This document shows positions 1 through 12,802 of a DNA stretch of 64,000 bases, piece by piece. A program made the translations under genes and the position numbers. The notes beneath the pieces are model-generated. The model was not told the DNA's origin, ran no database searches, and saw only the letters and a list, made by a program, of their open reading frames with translations. Every line of letters begins with the position of its first letter. Position 1 is the first letter of the stretch. This DNA is from Chondrilla cf. caribensis (Eukaryota; Porifera; Demospongiae; Chondrillida; Chondrillidae): positions 5,059,900 through 5,123,899 of the forward strand of contig OZ026546.1 in the NCBI GenBank assembly GCA_964020155.1. The letters run 5' to 3'.

Positions 1-77
1 CGAAACTGTATGTTACGTATACATCCACACACCCTGCAATATTGATCAACACCTATTGTACATATACCTATTCTGAC

Positions 78-3000
78 CTTTCCTGCAATAGCCGCACCAC
101 CAGAACACTTCACAGTAGCCTACAAGTACACAGAAAATAAACATCATTGAGCATAGGAAAAGACATGCAACTATAAAATTGTCTCACTTTTGTTTCTAAA
201 GCAGCAACATTTGGCAATGAGAACTCCCAGGGGGTAGATCAAGGGTATGAGCAGTACCAGGAGTACTAGAGCAGCCAGGGGAGCTGATGAACCAACAGCT
301 GGAGAAGTATCCATTGAAGACCAGATCAAAGGTGAAAAGTATGGCATAGTATGTATGAAGTCAAGCATGACATAACGAAATATTCTGATAGCAATACTAT
401 AATTCCAAGCCCGGAATAAGAACTGGTCACTGCGATATTATAATGAAGTGACTCTACAATTTCAGATTCAGAGGTACATATTTGCAAACATTCTTATATG
501 CACCAGGTCAAGCAGTGTATGACAATGGAGGATGAATCCCCACATGCACAGAAATGAAAGAACCACCGAAGTTTTTTTCAACTGTGTTGTGAGGACAGAA
601 TTATTGCTGGAAATAAATTTAATTAGATTTTTCACAACCTAAAGCAGACATTAAGAGGTGCTATATATCTGTCCCACTGTTGCATTATTATACTGTCCCA
701 CTGTTACATGGCCTCTTTTATGTGCAATCCAAGGTATGCATGTATGTAGAATAGGAGTGTACAGTGGAACCTCTTATAACGGACTCCCCGAATAGCGGAA
801 ACCTCTCTAGTATGGACATTTTCCTGTGGCCCGAATAGTTATCATAGGACTCCATACGTACTAAACCTCCAAATAACGGACCCTCTGTATTCCGTATAAC
901 GAACGCTAAAAGAACGAAATGGCCCCAGATAAATCCTCCATGGAACGGAATAAGCTTAAAATCGCATTAAAAGTATTATATAAAGATAGATAAATTAATC
1001 TGTTCAGTTCTTCACACAAGACCTTGTTCTTGGAGCTGTGCAATGCCATCAGAGAGTCTTGCAGTGAACTTTTCCGGTCCATGAAAACGGAAAACACATG
1101 GAACTTTGAGACCATACCCTGCGCCTCTGTTGATGTATTTTCCTGTAATTTCCACAACCGCCCGATTGACATCTCTGGCAAGAAAGTGGTAAACGAGGAA
1201 AGACAGGTTGTATGGTACGTGTCCGACAACTGTGGCTACATCTTTGATTACTGCAACGGCATAAACATCTTTAGGGTTGTCTGTCTCATGTTGGAGATGT
1301 AGCACTTGTCCTACGTAAGGATCCCAACGGGCTTTGTAGGCGTAAAAACCACGCACGAAAGAAGTAACTTCGACTACAGAACTCTGTTCAGGCTGATCAT
1401 ACGACATTTTTACTATAAATAGCGTTTTGGCGCTTTGCCACGTGTTCGATTGCGCGACAGCTGCAGGTCATGGCTTCAGCGAGTTCAAGAAACACTTTAA
1501 CGCTGAAAGAGAAGTACAGTGTAATCAAAGAGGCAGAGAAACATGCCAAGCCTGATATCAAAGCGATTGCTACTCGATTTCACTGTGGAAAAACTCAAGT
1601 TTATACTATTTTGCAGAAGAGGGCCTCAATTAAAGAAATGTACGAATCGAATGCTTCCGACGGGCTCCAACATTGCAGTAAGCGGAGCAGGACATCAAAG
1701 TATGCAGATGTAAATGACAAGCTGTACGAGTGGTACCTAATGGCCATGCGTAAAGACATCTACCCTGACGGTCCCATCCTTTGTGAACAGGCCAAAAAAA
1801 TTGCTGAACGGGTCAGCATTGCAGATTTCAAGGCCTCAAATGGATGGCTTGAAAAATGGAAAGTAAAACATAACATAAAAAAGATGAAAATCAGCGGTGA
1901 ATCGGGTTCTGTCTCAGGTCAGACTATAGACTCTTGGAAGGAGCGTCTCCCTGAAATTTTGGCAGGATACAATCCCAGAGAAATACGGAATATGGATGAG
2001 ACTGGGTGCTTCTGGAAGACATTGCCAACTACTGGTGTGGCACAAAAGAGCAAGAGTTGCAAAGGAGGCAAAAATAGCAAACAAAGGGTTACATTGGCAT
2101 TTTTTGTCAATGCTGCAGGAGGGAAAGAATCTAAGCCTATTTTGATTGGGTCCTCAGAAAATCCCAGATGCTTTAAAGGTGTTGACAAAAAGTAGCTACC
2201 AGTTCATTATCATCACAATGCATCATCGTGGATGGATGGAGACATTCTTCACAAAGTTCTTCGTATGATCAATCAAAGGTTATTATCAGAAGGACGCTCA
2301 GTATTGCTTTTAATGGATAATGCCGGCTGCTACCCAGTTGATGTAGTTGATAAATACAGCAATATCAAAGTGGTGTTTCTTCCACCAAACGCTACGTCCA
2401 TGCTCCAGCCCTTGGATCTAGGCATCATTAAGAGCTTTAAGGTACAATACAGAAAATCTTTTCTCAGCCATGTGATGGCGAAACTAGAAGAATCTTCAAG
2501 TGCGTCAGAAATTGTCAAATCTGTCAATATTTTGCATGCATTGAGGTGGACAGCTCAAGCATGGGAATGTGTTTCTTCAGAAACCATCAAAAAATGTTTT
2601 CGCAATGCTGGTATTTTGACAGCCGATTTCTCTGTTGTATCATCTCGCTCAACTACTAGCACTGATCCATTCTCTGATTTGGAAGTAGACCCTAACCTTG
2701 GTGATTTGGAGCACCTTATAAATGATATTTCTGGAGAAACTTGCAGTGTTGAAGAGTTTGTTTCTGGTGACAATGAACTGCCCACGTGCCAAGACATGGC
2801 TTCTGAATACTGGATGGAAGAGTTTCTAGCACAATTGACTGATGACACTAACTCAGACGTTCTTGAACCAAGTGAAGAACCGAATGATGACGACATTAGT
2901 GATTCAGTAACTGCTGTACCCAAGATTAGAAATTTCAGAGAAGTGATCATATCACTTGAAGATATAGCAGCATTCTTGGACTACCGTGGACACACAAAGG

Positions 3001-6000
3001 AAGCTAACGAGACCAGCAGGCTATTGAATGTAGTCACCACTTTGAGTATCAGCAGTAGTAAAAGTCAAACTAGTTTGGACACTTTTTTCGGTAGGATCTA
3101 AACTTCTCATTTAGTTTTCATTTTATATAATCTTACTGTTATAGTAGTAACTGTTATAATTATAGTTTCAGTTTGTCATTGTAGCCTTGCAAACTGTAAG
3201 TTTGGTTTTGTGATAATCATATTCATTCACATTTGCATATTCAGCAACTTCAGTGCAAACCTCTGAATAGTGGAAACCTCTATATAACAACCCTTTCTTC
3301 AGTTCCCACAGTGTCCGTTATAGAGAGGTTCCACTGTATATAAGATAATACATTGGCAGTTAATATTGTCCACAATGTAATGCACAGTATACATATGTGA
3401 ATGGTCACTCACTAGTACCAGTACTGTTAAAGGTAACACAGGGCTCGGCGTCTGTGTAAGAATGATTTTGATATTTACACATTGCATGTCAAACAGGGAT
3501 TATGTACCATACATACGTAAGAGAGATTATAGTAGCAGTGAAGTATATACTGTGAGTCTTTGAGGGCAATGAAATGAAACAATACAATGAATTACACTGT
3601 ATTGGATTACACCAAACTGGAGACGAACAGAGCAAGTCTGTGCTTTCTATTTTAGACACTACAGTAAATTACATCAGAAAAGCCATGCAAACTGATGACC
3701 ATCTGTTTGCTGAAGTGGGTTATTATAATACATTTCATCACAATGTATGATATATCATACTTCGATTTTGAGATTTTAAGTAGACATGTCACCTGCACGA
3801 TAATGTCTTTATGGCTTAGTGTCACTTTTCAGCTCACCGAGAGCTCTATCAGCTCTTTCATGTACGTATAAAGATCAACAGTTACTGACTATTGGAATTA
3901 TTAACACTCTGTTTAAAACCTTTCACCAGGCAGACACAACATGCAATGAAGGTCTTAACAATAACATAAGTAATGATATAATAATATTATTAATTTGCAG
4001 TTATTATGACGTCTGCTTCTAGTTAATAGTTTGTCTATGCACTGAGAAATTACATCTGATATGTACCTTGTGTCTGCTAATTGGTACGTACGTAACTTTT
4101 TATATAATATGGCAATTCATCACTGATAGAGGTACTAACAACATGTGCATTCATGACGTACACTTGTCTCACCTTTTGTTCTAACTCCAGTTGTACTCAT
4201 GTTAGTTCCACACGTTCCACTATTGAGAGTCACAGTAAACTCATACTCAGTACTTAGATTGAGACCAGTGATAGTACATGGACTGGTTGTACATTCAGCA
4301 CAACTTTTCAATTGTGGAGTACAGCTAACTGAAGTGGTGATGTCATTAGGTTCACTTGGTTGGTCCCACCATAGAGAAATGGTGTCACATGAACTCACAG
4401 TTGCAGCTACATTAGTAGGTGCATGTAAGTCTACAGAATATACAGTAATACACATTATAGTAAGCAGCTAATAGCAAATTTAATAATGAATGTAAATTCA
4501 TGTATATGTATTATATACATACGTACAATGTCATGTGTCTACATAGGTTTAGGAACCATGGGGGCACATGTCCCCACAAGTACTTTTAAGAGGGGGAAAA
4601 GCCCCCACTAGCTGCGTCAACTTGGTACACAAACGTTATTGTGCACATCTTCATTTTCTAACTGGCTAAAATCATATTTCAAGGTGGTCTGGTCCTCAAA
4701 CACAATATATTGGCAGGAATATATGTATCAATGACACACTTGATCTCACCTCTTGTTCTAATCGTTGTTGTATTCGTGAAAGTTCCGCACATTACACTGT
4801 TGTGAGTCAAAGCAAGCTCATACTCAGTACTTGGATTGAGACCAGTGATAGTACATGGACTGGTTGTACAGTCGGCACAACCTGGTGATGGTGGAGTACA
4901 GCTAACTGAATTGGTGATGTCATTAGGTTCACTTGGTTGGTCCCACTGTAGAGTAACTGTATCACATGACTCTGCTTTTGCAGCTACAATAATAGGTGCC
5001 CGTAGTCCTAGAGACGATATAATCATAACATATGAATATTATAATAGTAAGCCATGACAATATACTTAGCAAGTAATTATGCAATGCACATCTGCATGGG
5101 AACATAAAGTACAATGTCAAGTTATTATATAAATTTATCCCACAAATTACATTGTGAGATGTAATTAATACCCGAAGTGAATGCTGAGAATCAGCAGTAG
5201 CATACTAGTGAATCATTGAATACTGAACATATGTATAAAAAGAATTTTAGGAGTCAACCCCACTCTCCCTGACCACCCTCATGTGAGCATATTATATTTC
5301 ATGGACTTGCAAATGTGAAGTTTTTGCATAAGTACGTATGTCCACAAGAGATTGTGCATGGCACATTTCATGTGATGTTTATTTTAAATGATTGGATTTA
5401 GCTGTTCTACATATCTTAAACGCTTGAACAGCTCTTTGTAGTATCATGATGATGAGTTCGGATACAGTGAAATGGCAGAAATGATATTCAGAGAGAACCA
5501 TGCAACATCAAGTACGTATGTTTAAAAACTGATATAATTATTGGGGGGAGCCTACATACTGGTAAGTGTTTGCCAAGATCATCTATTGAAATAGAAACTC
5601 CCAACTCTGCTCCAGCCTGTAGCTTCAATCATTTCACTATTTTGTACAGACACTCTGTCTGTCACACTTTGTCAGTGTTCAAATCTAACTTGCATGGTGT
5701 TCCCATCAACTCCCGGTAGGACATTTTCATGTAAATATCATGATGCGTTCACAACATATCCATCTTTTCTCAACCTATTGGACCATGATAGGTTGAAAAC
5801 AGAAAGCTGTCAAATATTATTTATCCAAAGGCACAGTACCTGGCTGGGGTAAGACCCCACATACTCTGCCTGCACCATAGGTTAACAATTTTTATTTAGT
5901 ACAGTAACACTAAGACACACACTCATACAGCGACACTAGCTGATCTGAAAAACCAGGCACTGATTGATTGGTAACCATTTCCTAAACAACAATCAAATGA

Positions 6001-7108
6001 ATACCCTAATTGCATCTTCCATTGTCTGTTGTAGTAATATTGACAGCATTTCCTGGGACATTGGCTATTATGTATCATGTTTGAGACCATGAATGAGGAA
6101 ATAATAAAACTGATCTGGGCAGGATTTTAACAAGACCAGATATGCAGACAAAGGAGTGACATGCACTGATAATATTAATAGCTACCTACATGCATTCTAC
6201 TGAATGTGGGATAATCAGCTACTAACTGGAATTATACATTCACATCAGTCATTTATTCTATTTCAACACATGAATCACAGACAGCACATGGTTGTACATA
6301 AATTGCTGCCAACCCAACATGATCATGACTATTAAGACGAAAGTTGTACTAGTAAATATCACCCAATCTGAAGCCTTTGAATTGACAAACTTTTAGATAT
6401 GTGCTAATATTATATTAATGTAACATTTATGTTCAAACAGACAACATATCCGATAAAGAATAGCCCTGTGTAATCACCTCACAAATGTTAATGTAGTCAA
6501 ATCAAGGTAAGTCCCAGATGATGGATTAGTTAGAACTAATATACTAATATAACAAAATTTCCATGATCATGCAGGATAAGAGGCTTCCTTAACTGATACG
6601 AATCTCACATAACCACTCACCTACTGATATTCTAGCCATTCCCCGAACATTACTATTCCTTGCGTTAATACACTGAATAGTTCCTCCATTGTCTGATCTA
6701 CTGAATCCAGAGATAGTGATATTAGACACACCAACCTGAGCATCACCTCCGTCATCGGTAGACGTGATCCTGGGATTGCGTCCGGCTTCAACTCGTGCCC
6801 TGAAAGGTTTCTGACTAATCCCACTCAATCCACTCGTAGTCCATTCAATAGGTTTACGAGGTATTGCACAATTAAAGGTCTGTGTACTACCACAATCCAC
6901 TGAGACGTTGCCATTTGGTGTCAGTGTACCTACGCGAAAAAGAAACAGAATGCCGGGCATAATTTTAGTATAATTTTAATAATTATTCGAAATGGAAGAA
7001 TAGCCGTATGTGATTATACAAGTACACCAGACGTAAAGCCTCACCTTGTACAAGGTATAACACTAAAATAAGAATTAAGGGTATGTTCGAAGACACCAAG
7101 ACCGTCAT
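78..7108 (-). CDS. Receptor A: Ig-FN3-FN3-TM protein of the long-tail class, 3' end outside window
   Basis: Exons in transcription order: 7045-7108 (ATG, hydrophobic signal peptide), 6621-6929 (Ig-like), 4750-5007 (FN3-1), 4173-4430 (FN3-2), 3413-3451 (13-residue stalk), 188-298 (TM) and 78-119 (Cys-rich juxtamembrane). All junctions are phase 1 with GT/AG ends; together they give 360 codons plus one base. The Ig domain has the B-strand Cys (TFNC), core Trp (IEW) and F-strand Cys (TIQC). The TM exon encodes a Leu/Val/Ile-rich helix followed by CCCFRNK. In paralogs C and E the next tail exon lies over 200 bp further downstream, so the rest of A's tail is beyond the left edge. The stalk donor reads ACTA|GTGAGT instead of ACTG|GTGAGT. 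A Tigger element sits in the intron between stalk and TM exons. Probably a cell-surface recognition receptor; the ligand is unknown. Confidence 0.85.
1012..1407 (-). CDS. HIRAN-like domain protein carried by the Tigger element
   Basis: A 131-residue single-exon ORF starting 62 bp from the transposase ATG and reading the other way, so both probably share a promoter. The pattern SFVRGFYAY, then VGQVLHLQHETDNPKDVYAVAV, then VVGHVPYNLS, then VEITGK, matches the HIRAN fold (a 'G.ixY' strand, an 'L.pe.dNp.D..AvaV' core, a 'vGh.P' turn). HIRAN domains bind DNA 3' ends or single strands in helicases such as HLTF. I infer an accessory DNA-binding role in transposition. The ORF lies between the TIR and the transposase, inside the element boundaries. 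It has no stop or frameshift. The assignment is by pattern recognition only. Confidence 0.6.
   Translation of the reverse strand: MSYDQPEQSSVVEVTSFVRGFYAYKARWDPYVGQVLHLQHETDNPKDVYAVAVIKDVATVVGHVPYNLSFLVYHFLARDVNRAVVEITGKYINRGAGYGLKVPCVFRFHGPEKFTARLSDGIAQLQEQGLV
1470..3101 (+). pseudogene. Tigger/pogo transposase with one in-frame stop
   Basis: One frame runs from ATG 1470 to TAA 3101 (543 sense codons) with a single internal TAG at 2193-2195. The N-terminal half has a CENP-B/pogo-type helix-turn-helix (about residues 10-55) and a second CENP-B-like DNA-binding domain (about 80-140, ending in NGWLEKWKVKHN). The catalytic acids are visible: D176 in NMDETG, then, after the stop, D283 in LLMDNAG and D316 in LQPLDLGII, a DD-33-D spacing. 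An acidic region follows. The last residues contain QTSLDTFF, a perfect PCNA-interacting (PIP-box) pattern, as known for the pogo transposase. The TAG separates catalytic acids, so the protein is dead unless the stop is read through. There are no other lesions, so decay is recent. Confidence 0.85.
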
Positions 7109-7253
7109 TTTGTCGAAGCGTGTAAGCACGTACCAGGCATTGAATACCTAACAACCGTTTATTTCCGTAAATTATCTTCAAGCCACGCTTGGTCAGATGT
7201 AGGGAAATACCCTTTTACCACCCCCTGAATTGTTACGACCTGAGGTGTCATAG
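7109..7253 (-). promoter_or_regulatory. Conserved upstream block of receptor A
   Basis: About 145 bp directly upstream of the ATG is conserved before all five complete 5' ends (A, B, C, D, E), with shared strings such as AATAAACGGTTGTTAGGTAT (less exact in E), TGGTAAAAGGGT and CTGAGGTGTCATAG as read here. It is likely promoter plus 5' UTR. There is no clear TATA box; the AAATAAACGG string about 55 bp from the ATG is the nearest AT-rich candidate. Confidence 0.5.
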
Positions 7254-8918
7254 TCCACTACAAGGTGTTTCTAGTCATAATTGTTATAAATAATTAATAA
7301 AAAGGTCATTTTGTTGTATTTAGACATGTACAAGTTATATGACAAGTTAGTCCAAAAAGTGAAGTCTGTTGAATTTGAATTTTCAGGAAGAATGGCTGAA
7401 TGGTCTAAGCAGACACTGGATAGAAAGTATACCATGTATGTATATGTTGGTTAATAATTATAAAATAATTATGGTTTTATTCTCTTACCTTCTTTTATCG
7501 AAATAATTTTGTTAGCTACAAACATGGAATTTTAGCACACATTCTCACGCAGCAGCACAAAATAATAAAGTTTTACTTTAGACATACAAAAGTATATGTA
7601 CAAGGCATTCAATTTAAAAGAAAGTTGTTCGGGATACTAGTGCAGAGGAAGTGCCTTTGGACTCAGTATACCTACTGAGTTTGATTGTACATATGGTTTA
7701 CCTCTTTATGGTATTGACATGGGTTGTGTTATACACGAATACAACGGGAACTATAATAAAAGGTGAGATCCAAATTCTGAATTTTAAGGACATTAGTTTG
7801 ACATGTATGTATTAAGTAGTAGTTTTTAGCAGCTTGTTCCAATCATCTTTCTGTATGTCCAAAAGGTATGCCTCCATTATTATTAACAATGAAACATTAA
7901 AGAAATAGTTCTAGTTATACAGGGCCTATAAAGTGTGATTACATGCTCACCAACTGCAGCAGGTACATACTTAGTGTGCAGGGGCCAGTTCAGTAAACAT
8001 GTTGCACCCAACAGAGGCCCTAGGCCTGTAGTAACTAGTTGAACTAGTTAGTCCAAAAAGTGAAGTCTGTTGAATTTGAATTTTCAGGAAGAATGGCTGA
8101 ATGGTCTAAGCAGACACTGGATAGAAAAAATACCACAAAAACTAAAGGTCAATCATAGATTTACACAAGAATTTGTAGGAATTCACACAAGCTATGGTAT
8201 AACTCCTCAATATGTCTCTGAATGTAATCAGATAACCAAAGATTGATGTTAAAGATGCTGGATTATTTAGATGTCTGATTATGGAGGATCTGATGTACAA
8301 TTATTATTAATGGCCAACACTATTAAAATATTAATTGAGTGCACAGTATGAGTGTATAGTAACAGCATCTGTATATACAGGTTACTTCAAAAATGAATGA
8401 AATAAATAATTGATACAAAAGTGCATGTTCACTCATTATCGATAGATAGATGTTCAATTGTATAACCTCAATGGAAAGAACTGTAAGAAAGAATAATCAT
8501 ATATTTCAATACTAATTGGAATAGTTGCTGCATCTGTATGCTAAAATCAAACTACTACACATGTGTGCACAATTTCAAAAAAATTTATACACGGTATGCA
8601 TACAATCATAAATACAAACACATAGTGCAAGAATCACAGGCTGGGAAATATAGTGACGAGAAGTGTATGCAATGGCATACAGGTACGTATAACCTCATAC
8701 TTACACACAATATCCCGGTCAGACCACAACAAGAAAACAATAATATTATTTCAGACTGAAAATAAACCTTTACAAGATTATTAAAGAAGAAAATTAGAAA
8801 ATTGCATAACACTTGGCCAGCACAGTCCATGAGTTACAGTCTGTATGTGTAGGTGCACAATATACAATGATGAACAACACAATCATCCCACAAAGCAAAA
8901 GAATACCTCCTGGTTTCA
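7254..8918. repeat. Left arm of the A/B inverted repeat (non-coding)
   Basis: I see no gene here. The stretch matches 35446-36994 directly (second unit) and matches, as reverse complement, the sequence upstream of B (for example 7840-7960 against 19060-19180, and 8800-8870 against about 18150-18200). It is therefore half of a large inverted repeat centred near 9.19 kb. A GTGAAGTCTGTTGAATTTGA segment occurs twice (7360 and 8060), a local direct duplication of about 65 bp. Confidence 0.6.
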
Positions 8919-9011
8919 TCACACAGTGGCATATGTTATAGCATCTACTGTTGAGTGTATTACATTTCTTCCTCTCCCATGTCCTGAGAAGTCAAGAGCA
9001 GCATACTGGAT
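8919..9011 (-). pseudogene. Orphan ITIM terminal exon, left copy
   Basis: Reads CTTACAG|ATC..., then 30 residues and TGA. It has the same design as the last exons of C and E: IQYAAL near the start and ITYATV directly before the stop, both matching the ITIM pattern (I/V/L/S)xYxx(I/V/L), with DFSGH between them. The acceptor and frame are intact, but no receptor exons precede it on this strand: to the right lie its own inverted copy and the EnSpm element. It is a duplicated tail exon stranded between genes A and B. Use as an alternative exon would need a transcript starting further right. Confidence 0.7.
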
Positions 9012-9908
9012 CTGTAAGGAAAAAAAGAATGAGATCTGCTGTGTCAGTGTCAGCTGTTTGCAAACACTATTACTGTATAAAGACCATGAAGACTATACTC
9101 GTGTGGATTTTGTATATATGAGATATATTGTACTTGATATGTACATATGTGTAGACTTAGTATAATCAATGCTAAGGACGGATGATCTAGCAGATCAGAC
9201 CCCATGACGAAAGTGCCTAGTGTGTACATAGAATGCTTTAGTTTCCAATAGTTGCTTTATAAAAATTACGGGTATTATTATGTAATGGATAATCCTTTAA
9301 TTGGCAACCCTTCATGGTCTTTATACATTAATAGTGTTTGTGAGCGGCTGATGCTGACATAACAAATCCTTCTCTTAATTGTTCCTAACAGTTCCAATAT
9401 GTTGCCCTTGACTTCTCCAGACATGGCAGAGCACTGTTAAAAAAGTGGAGTGAGGATCACCCCAATTTGCTCTCACTCCTATGGGGTGAACGGTCACTCC
9501 TATAATTTCACCCTAATTTGAGTTGTTCTCACTCCTTCAGGCTTCACCCAATGTCCACAAATGTTGCACATATGATGGCTGAAACACCCTGTTTTATTAT
9601 CTATACTATATTTTCTGTTATGTGAATTTACACATCAATCTCTATTTATACTATTGTGCCTGCATATATGTACTATAATTATTATTATGCACGTACATGC
9701 ATGTGAGCCATTTTGAATTTTCGGCCACATGTTCATTAATTTCCTGCATACGTATATATATAATATATATACATGTGTGTATGTGCATTAATATGCATGC
9801 ACATGCAGGCATAGCATCGACATCCAGATACATAATAAAACAATGCAGAATAATATACATTATTAATAATAAATGGTATACAACTTTGGCAAAAAACATT
9901 CAATTTAA

Positions 9909-12336
9909 TTACAAAACAGTGAATTTAAGTGTCACAAAAGTGTGATGACTGTTAGTAGTGTCCATGCAAACATGTGTGTTGAGGGGGTGAGGATCGAGCA
10001 GGCTATCTACTGTGGTGATGACTGTGTGCGGTGTGAATTGTACAGTATATGCATGATAATGAGGCCAAAACTCTGATAGTGTTTGACACACAGAGAAAAA
10101 ACAAACATCCTCTTCACAAAAATACAAAATTTCCATGATTTTGCCAAATACAGGCATGGACTCGCACTTCCCAGTTATGACAATATCTCCCTCCTGATAG
10201 TGGCAGCCTCGATGGTCGATCAGTTTCACTCTGTGAAAGTACATTTCAAAGTAATTCCAACACAGACAATAGGAGAAATATAAATCTCACTTTGCCAACT
10301 TTGATTGAGCGGTTGCAGTGCTACAATGCTGCATCAGCTGCTGCTGGAGGATTGGCACCATTTCACCAATGGATATTGATGTTGCTGTGTGAACAAAAAG
10401 ATGGATCATTACAGACATATGTAAATAAGTGAGTACAGATCCGGACCTTTCCCATAGCTGGTTTTCTGGGTGAGGTACGTGCGACTGCTGACCATTCTAT
10501 AGCACATCAGCAGTTGATGCCGCTTGGCCAGGGTATAGGGTAAATTGGTAAAATTGCCTATGATACCAGCCATTCGCTTAAAATGGTTGTGCTTCGCCTC
10601 ATAGCGCATACACCAAAAATGCACTAGAGGTCCAAACCTATGTGAACAGCACAAAGAAAATAATTATGTAAAATAGGCATGTATGCATGCATGTACAACT
10701 GCATGTAGGGTATCAGATTCAGAGTCACTTTCATGCTACTTAAATCTCACTTGGCCATCCATGTTGGAAGGTGAAGCATGTAGTGCATCTTCGGTGTAAT
10801 TGATCTGTCAGGGTATAGGGTCGTCCATGTCTCCAAATACTCCTGGATCATAAACTGGAGGTAAGCACATGTGCCAGAGGTAGTTGCAGGAGCAAACAGA
10901 TGGTCCATGATGGCCAGTAGGAGCAGGTAGTGCTCCCAGTAATTGTCTGACTCCTCCTCCACCAGATCCCCTAAAAGTAATGGCAGGTATCTGCCCAGGC
11001 ACCACACTTTGCTAGCTGCAGTTGAATGACATTATGCAAAAGTACCATACAATGTCATAAGTAAACACATACCCACGCACGTGCATACATATGTATATAT
11101 GATCATGTACGTACACATAAGTGAAACAATAAAACATGCATTCAGTTAAACATACAAGCAATGTTGGCTATAGAAGTATAATTACTAGCTAGAATTAATT
11201 TAAAAGTACAAACACAGCAATGTAAAAGTATACAATATCGTGACATGAGTACCTGACAGCCTCATTTGGTCACCGGACTTTAACTGTGACATGGTGATGG
11301 TGCCTTTGGGCTTGTTGGATGCCTCAACAGGACCAAAATCAAACCTGTCGATCCTCCTATTGATTTCATGGATGGACACCATCTTCTCGTCAACCAAGTG
11401 TTCAAGTACATGTTTGATGGCTAGGGGTAGCACTCCCTCCAGGATATCGTGCATTATGTCTGGAATGAGACCCTCTGTTGTGTGGAAGTGGCCCAGAGTG
11501 TTGAGACAGGAATCCCTGTGCAACCCATATGTGGTAGCCATGTGGTCATGGAGAGGACCACCAAGACTGGCACAATGAACTTTGTGGGTTTCACGTGTCC
11601 TACAGTGAAATTCTCGTTCATGGAACTGTGACAAGAAAGTGAAAAATGATGACTAATGTTAACTCTACACAGACACATATGCATAAACACATATGTAGGT
11701 ACACAGATGTACTAGAAATACATCATAATATTATACACATATATGCAAATGCATGAAGTGCAATAAGGCTAATGTACATGAACACAATGCTATGTCTTAT
11801 TTCCATACATACGTACCTTGCTTTGCATCTGCTCATCTGTAGCCATACAAAATCGGCACTTGCGGAAAGCAGCATTAAGTGCCTTGTAGCCTCCAATTAG
11901 CTGAGATGCCAAATTGTCAGCTGAAATCACTGTAAGAGCCCCCCTGTACAGCTGGTCACCAACCTGTATGCCCTCCTATAAAAGCAAATATAAATGTACA
12001 CAGATTTGGATAATATCCTGAAAATAACCACACATGCATGGATATTATGTGCATAATGTGGTGAACATTCACACAGAAGTGCATATATTTGCATACTTGC
12101 TCCAAAATCTTCAGATCTTCGATAATCCAAAATAGCACAGCATCCATGCCGTACAGTTGAATATAGGGAACCTTCACCACTTGCAGCAACTGTATGGCTT
12201 GAAGGCAGGATCTGTACTTTGGTGGTACGTTCCCAAGTGTAAAGTAGAACAAACCTGCAGACAATGTGTACATGTACATAATATATATGCATACATATAC
12301 ATAGGAACATTTGTATATACACCAATTGGTATGTGC

Positions 12337-12410
<74 letters not shown>

Positions 12411-12729
12411 TAATACACACATTTAGCTGTAGACACTAACATTGTAGTGTTTCAGCCTTCACAGCCTCATCAGTACAGCCCTAATATATATTCACAAACA
12501 CACGCACGCACACAAATCCCATAAATATGGACATACTTTTACAAATACACATTCAAACATGTAAAATGATTGTAATATTACAATAGTGAGGTACAAAGAG
12601 TACATAGCAACACAGCACCGACTCTCAGGAATCATTTCCCTCAACCGTGCATATGTAAGGTAAACATCGAACGAACAAACAATATACATACAGAGATAAA
12701 TGCGCAAGCAAGTGCATTTGTTCACACAA

Positions 12730-12802
<73 letters not shown>

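Larger units (their letters stand above)
762..3336 (+). mobile_element. Tigger/pogo-type DNA transposon (2,575 bp) in an intron of receptor A
   Basis: The ends are inverted repeats: the left begins CAGTGGAACCTCTTATAACG and the right ends, on the other strand, CAGTGGAACCTCTCTATAACG. TA is duplicated on both sides (760-761 and 3337-3338). The paralogous introns of C (about 30.64 kb) and E (about 49.98 kb) have the uninterrupted site GGAGTGTATATAA, so this is a dated insertion into copy A only. The element carries a DDE transposase on the plus strand and a divergent HIRAN-like gene on the minus strand. Confidence 0.9.

Noticed and set aside
4199..4471. Antisense ORFs opposite the FN3 exons (also at 22.4, 31.4, 42.3 and 51.4 kb)
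   Set aside because: They are shadows of the FN3 exons; splice sites and domain motifs lie on the other strand only.
8538..9165. Plus-strand ORFs of 73-106 codons conserved at 36.6-37.2 kb
   Set aside because: The conservation comes from the recent segmental duplication. They run antisense to the orphan ITIM exon and show no domain or splice logic.
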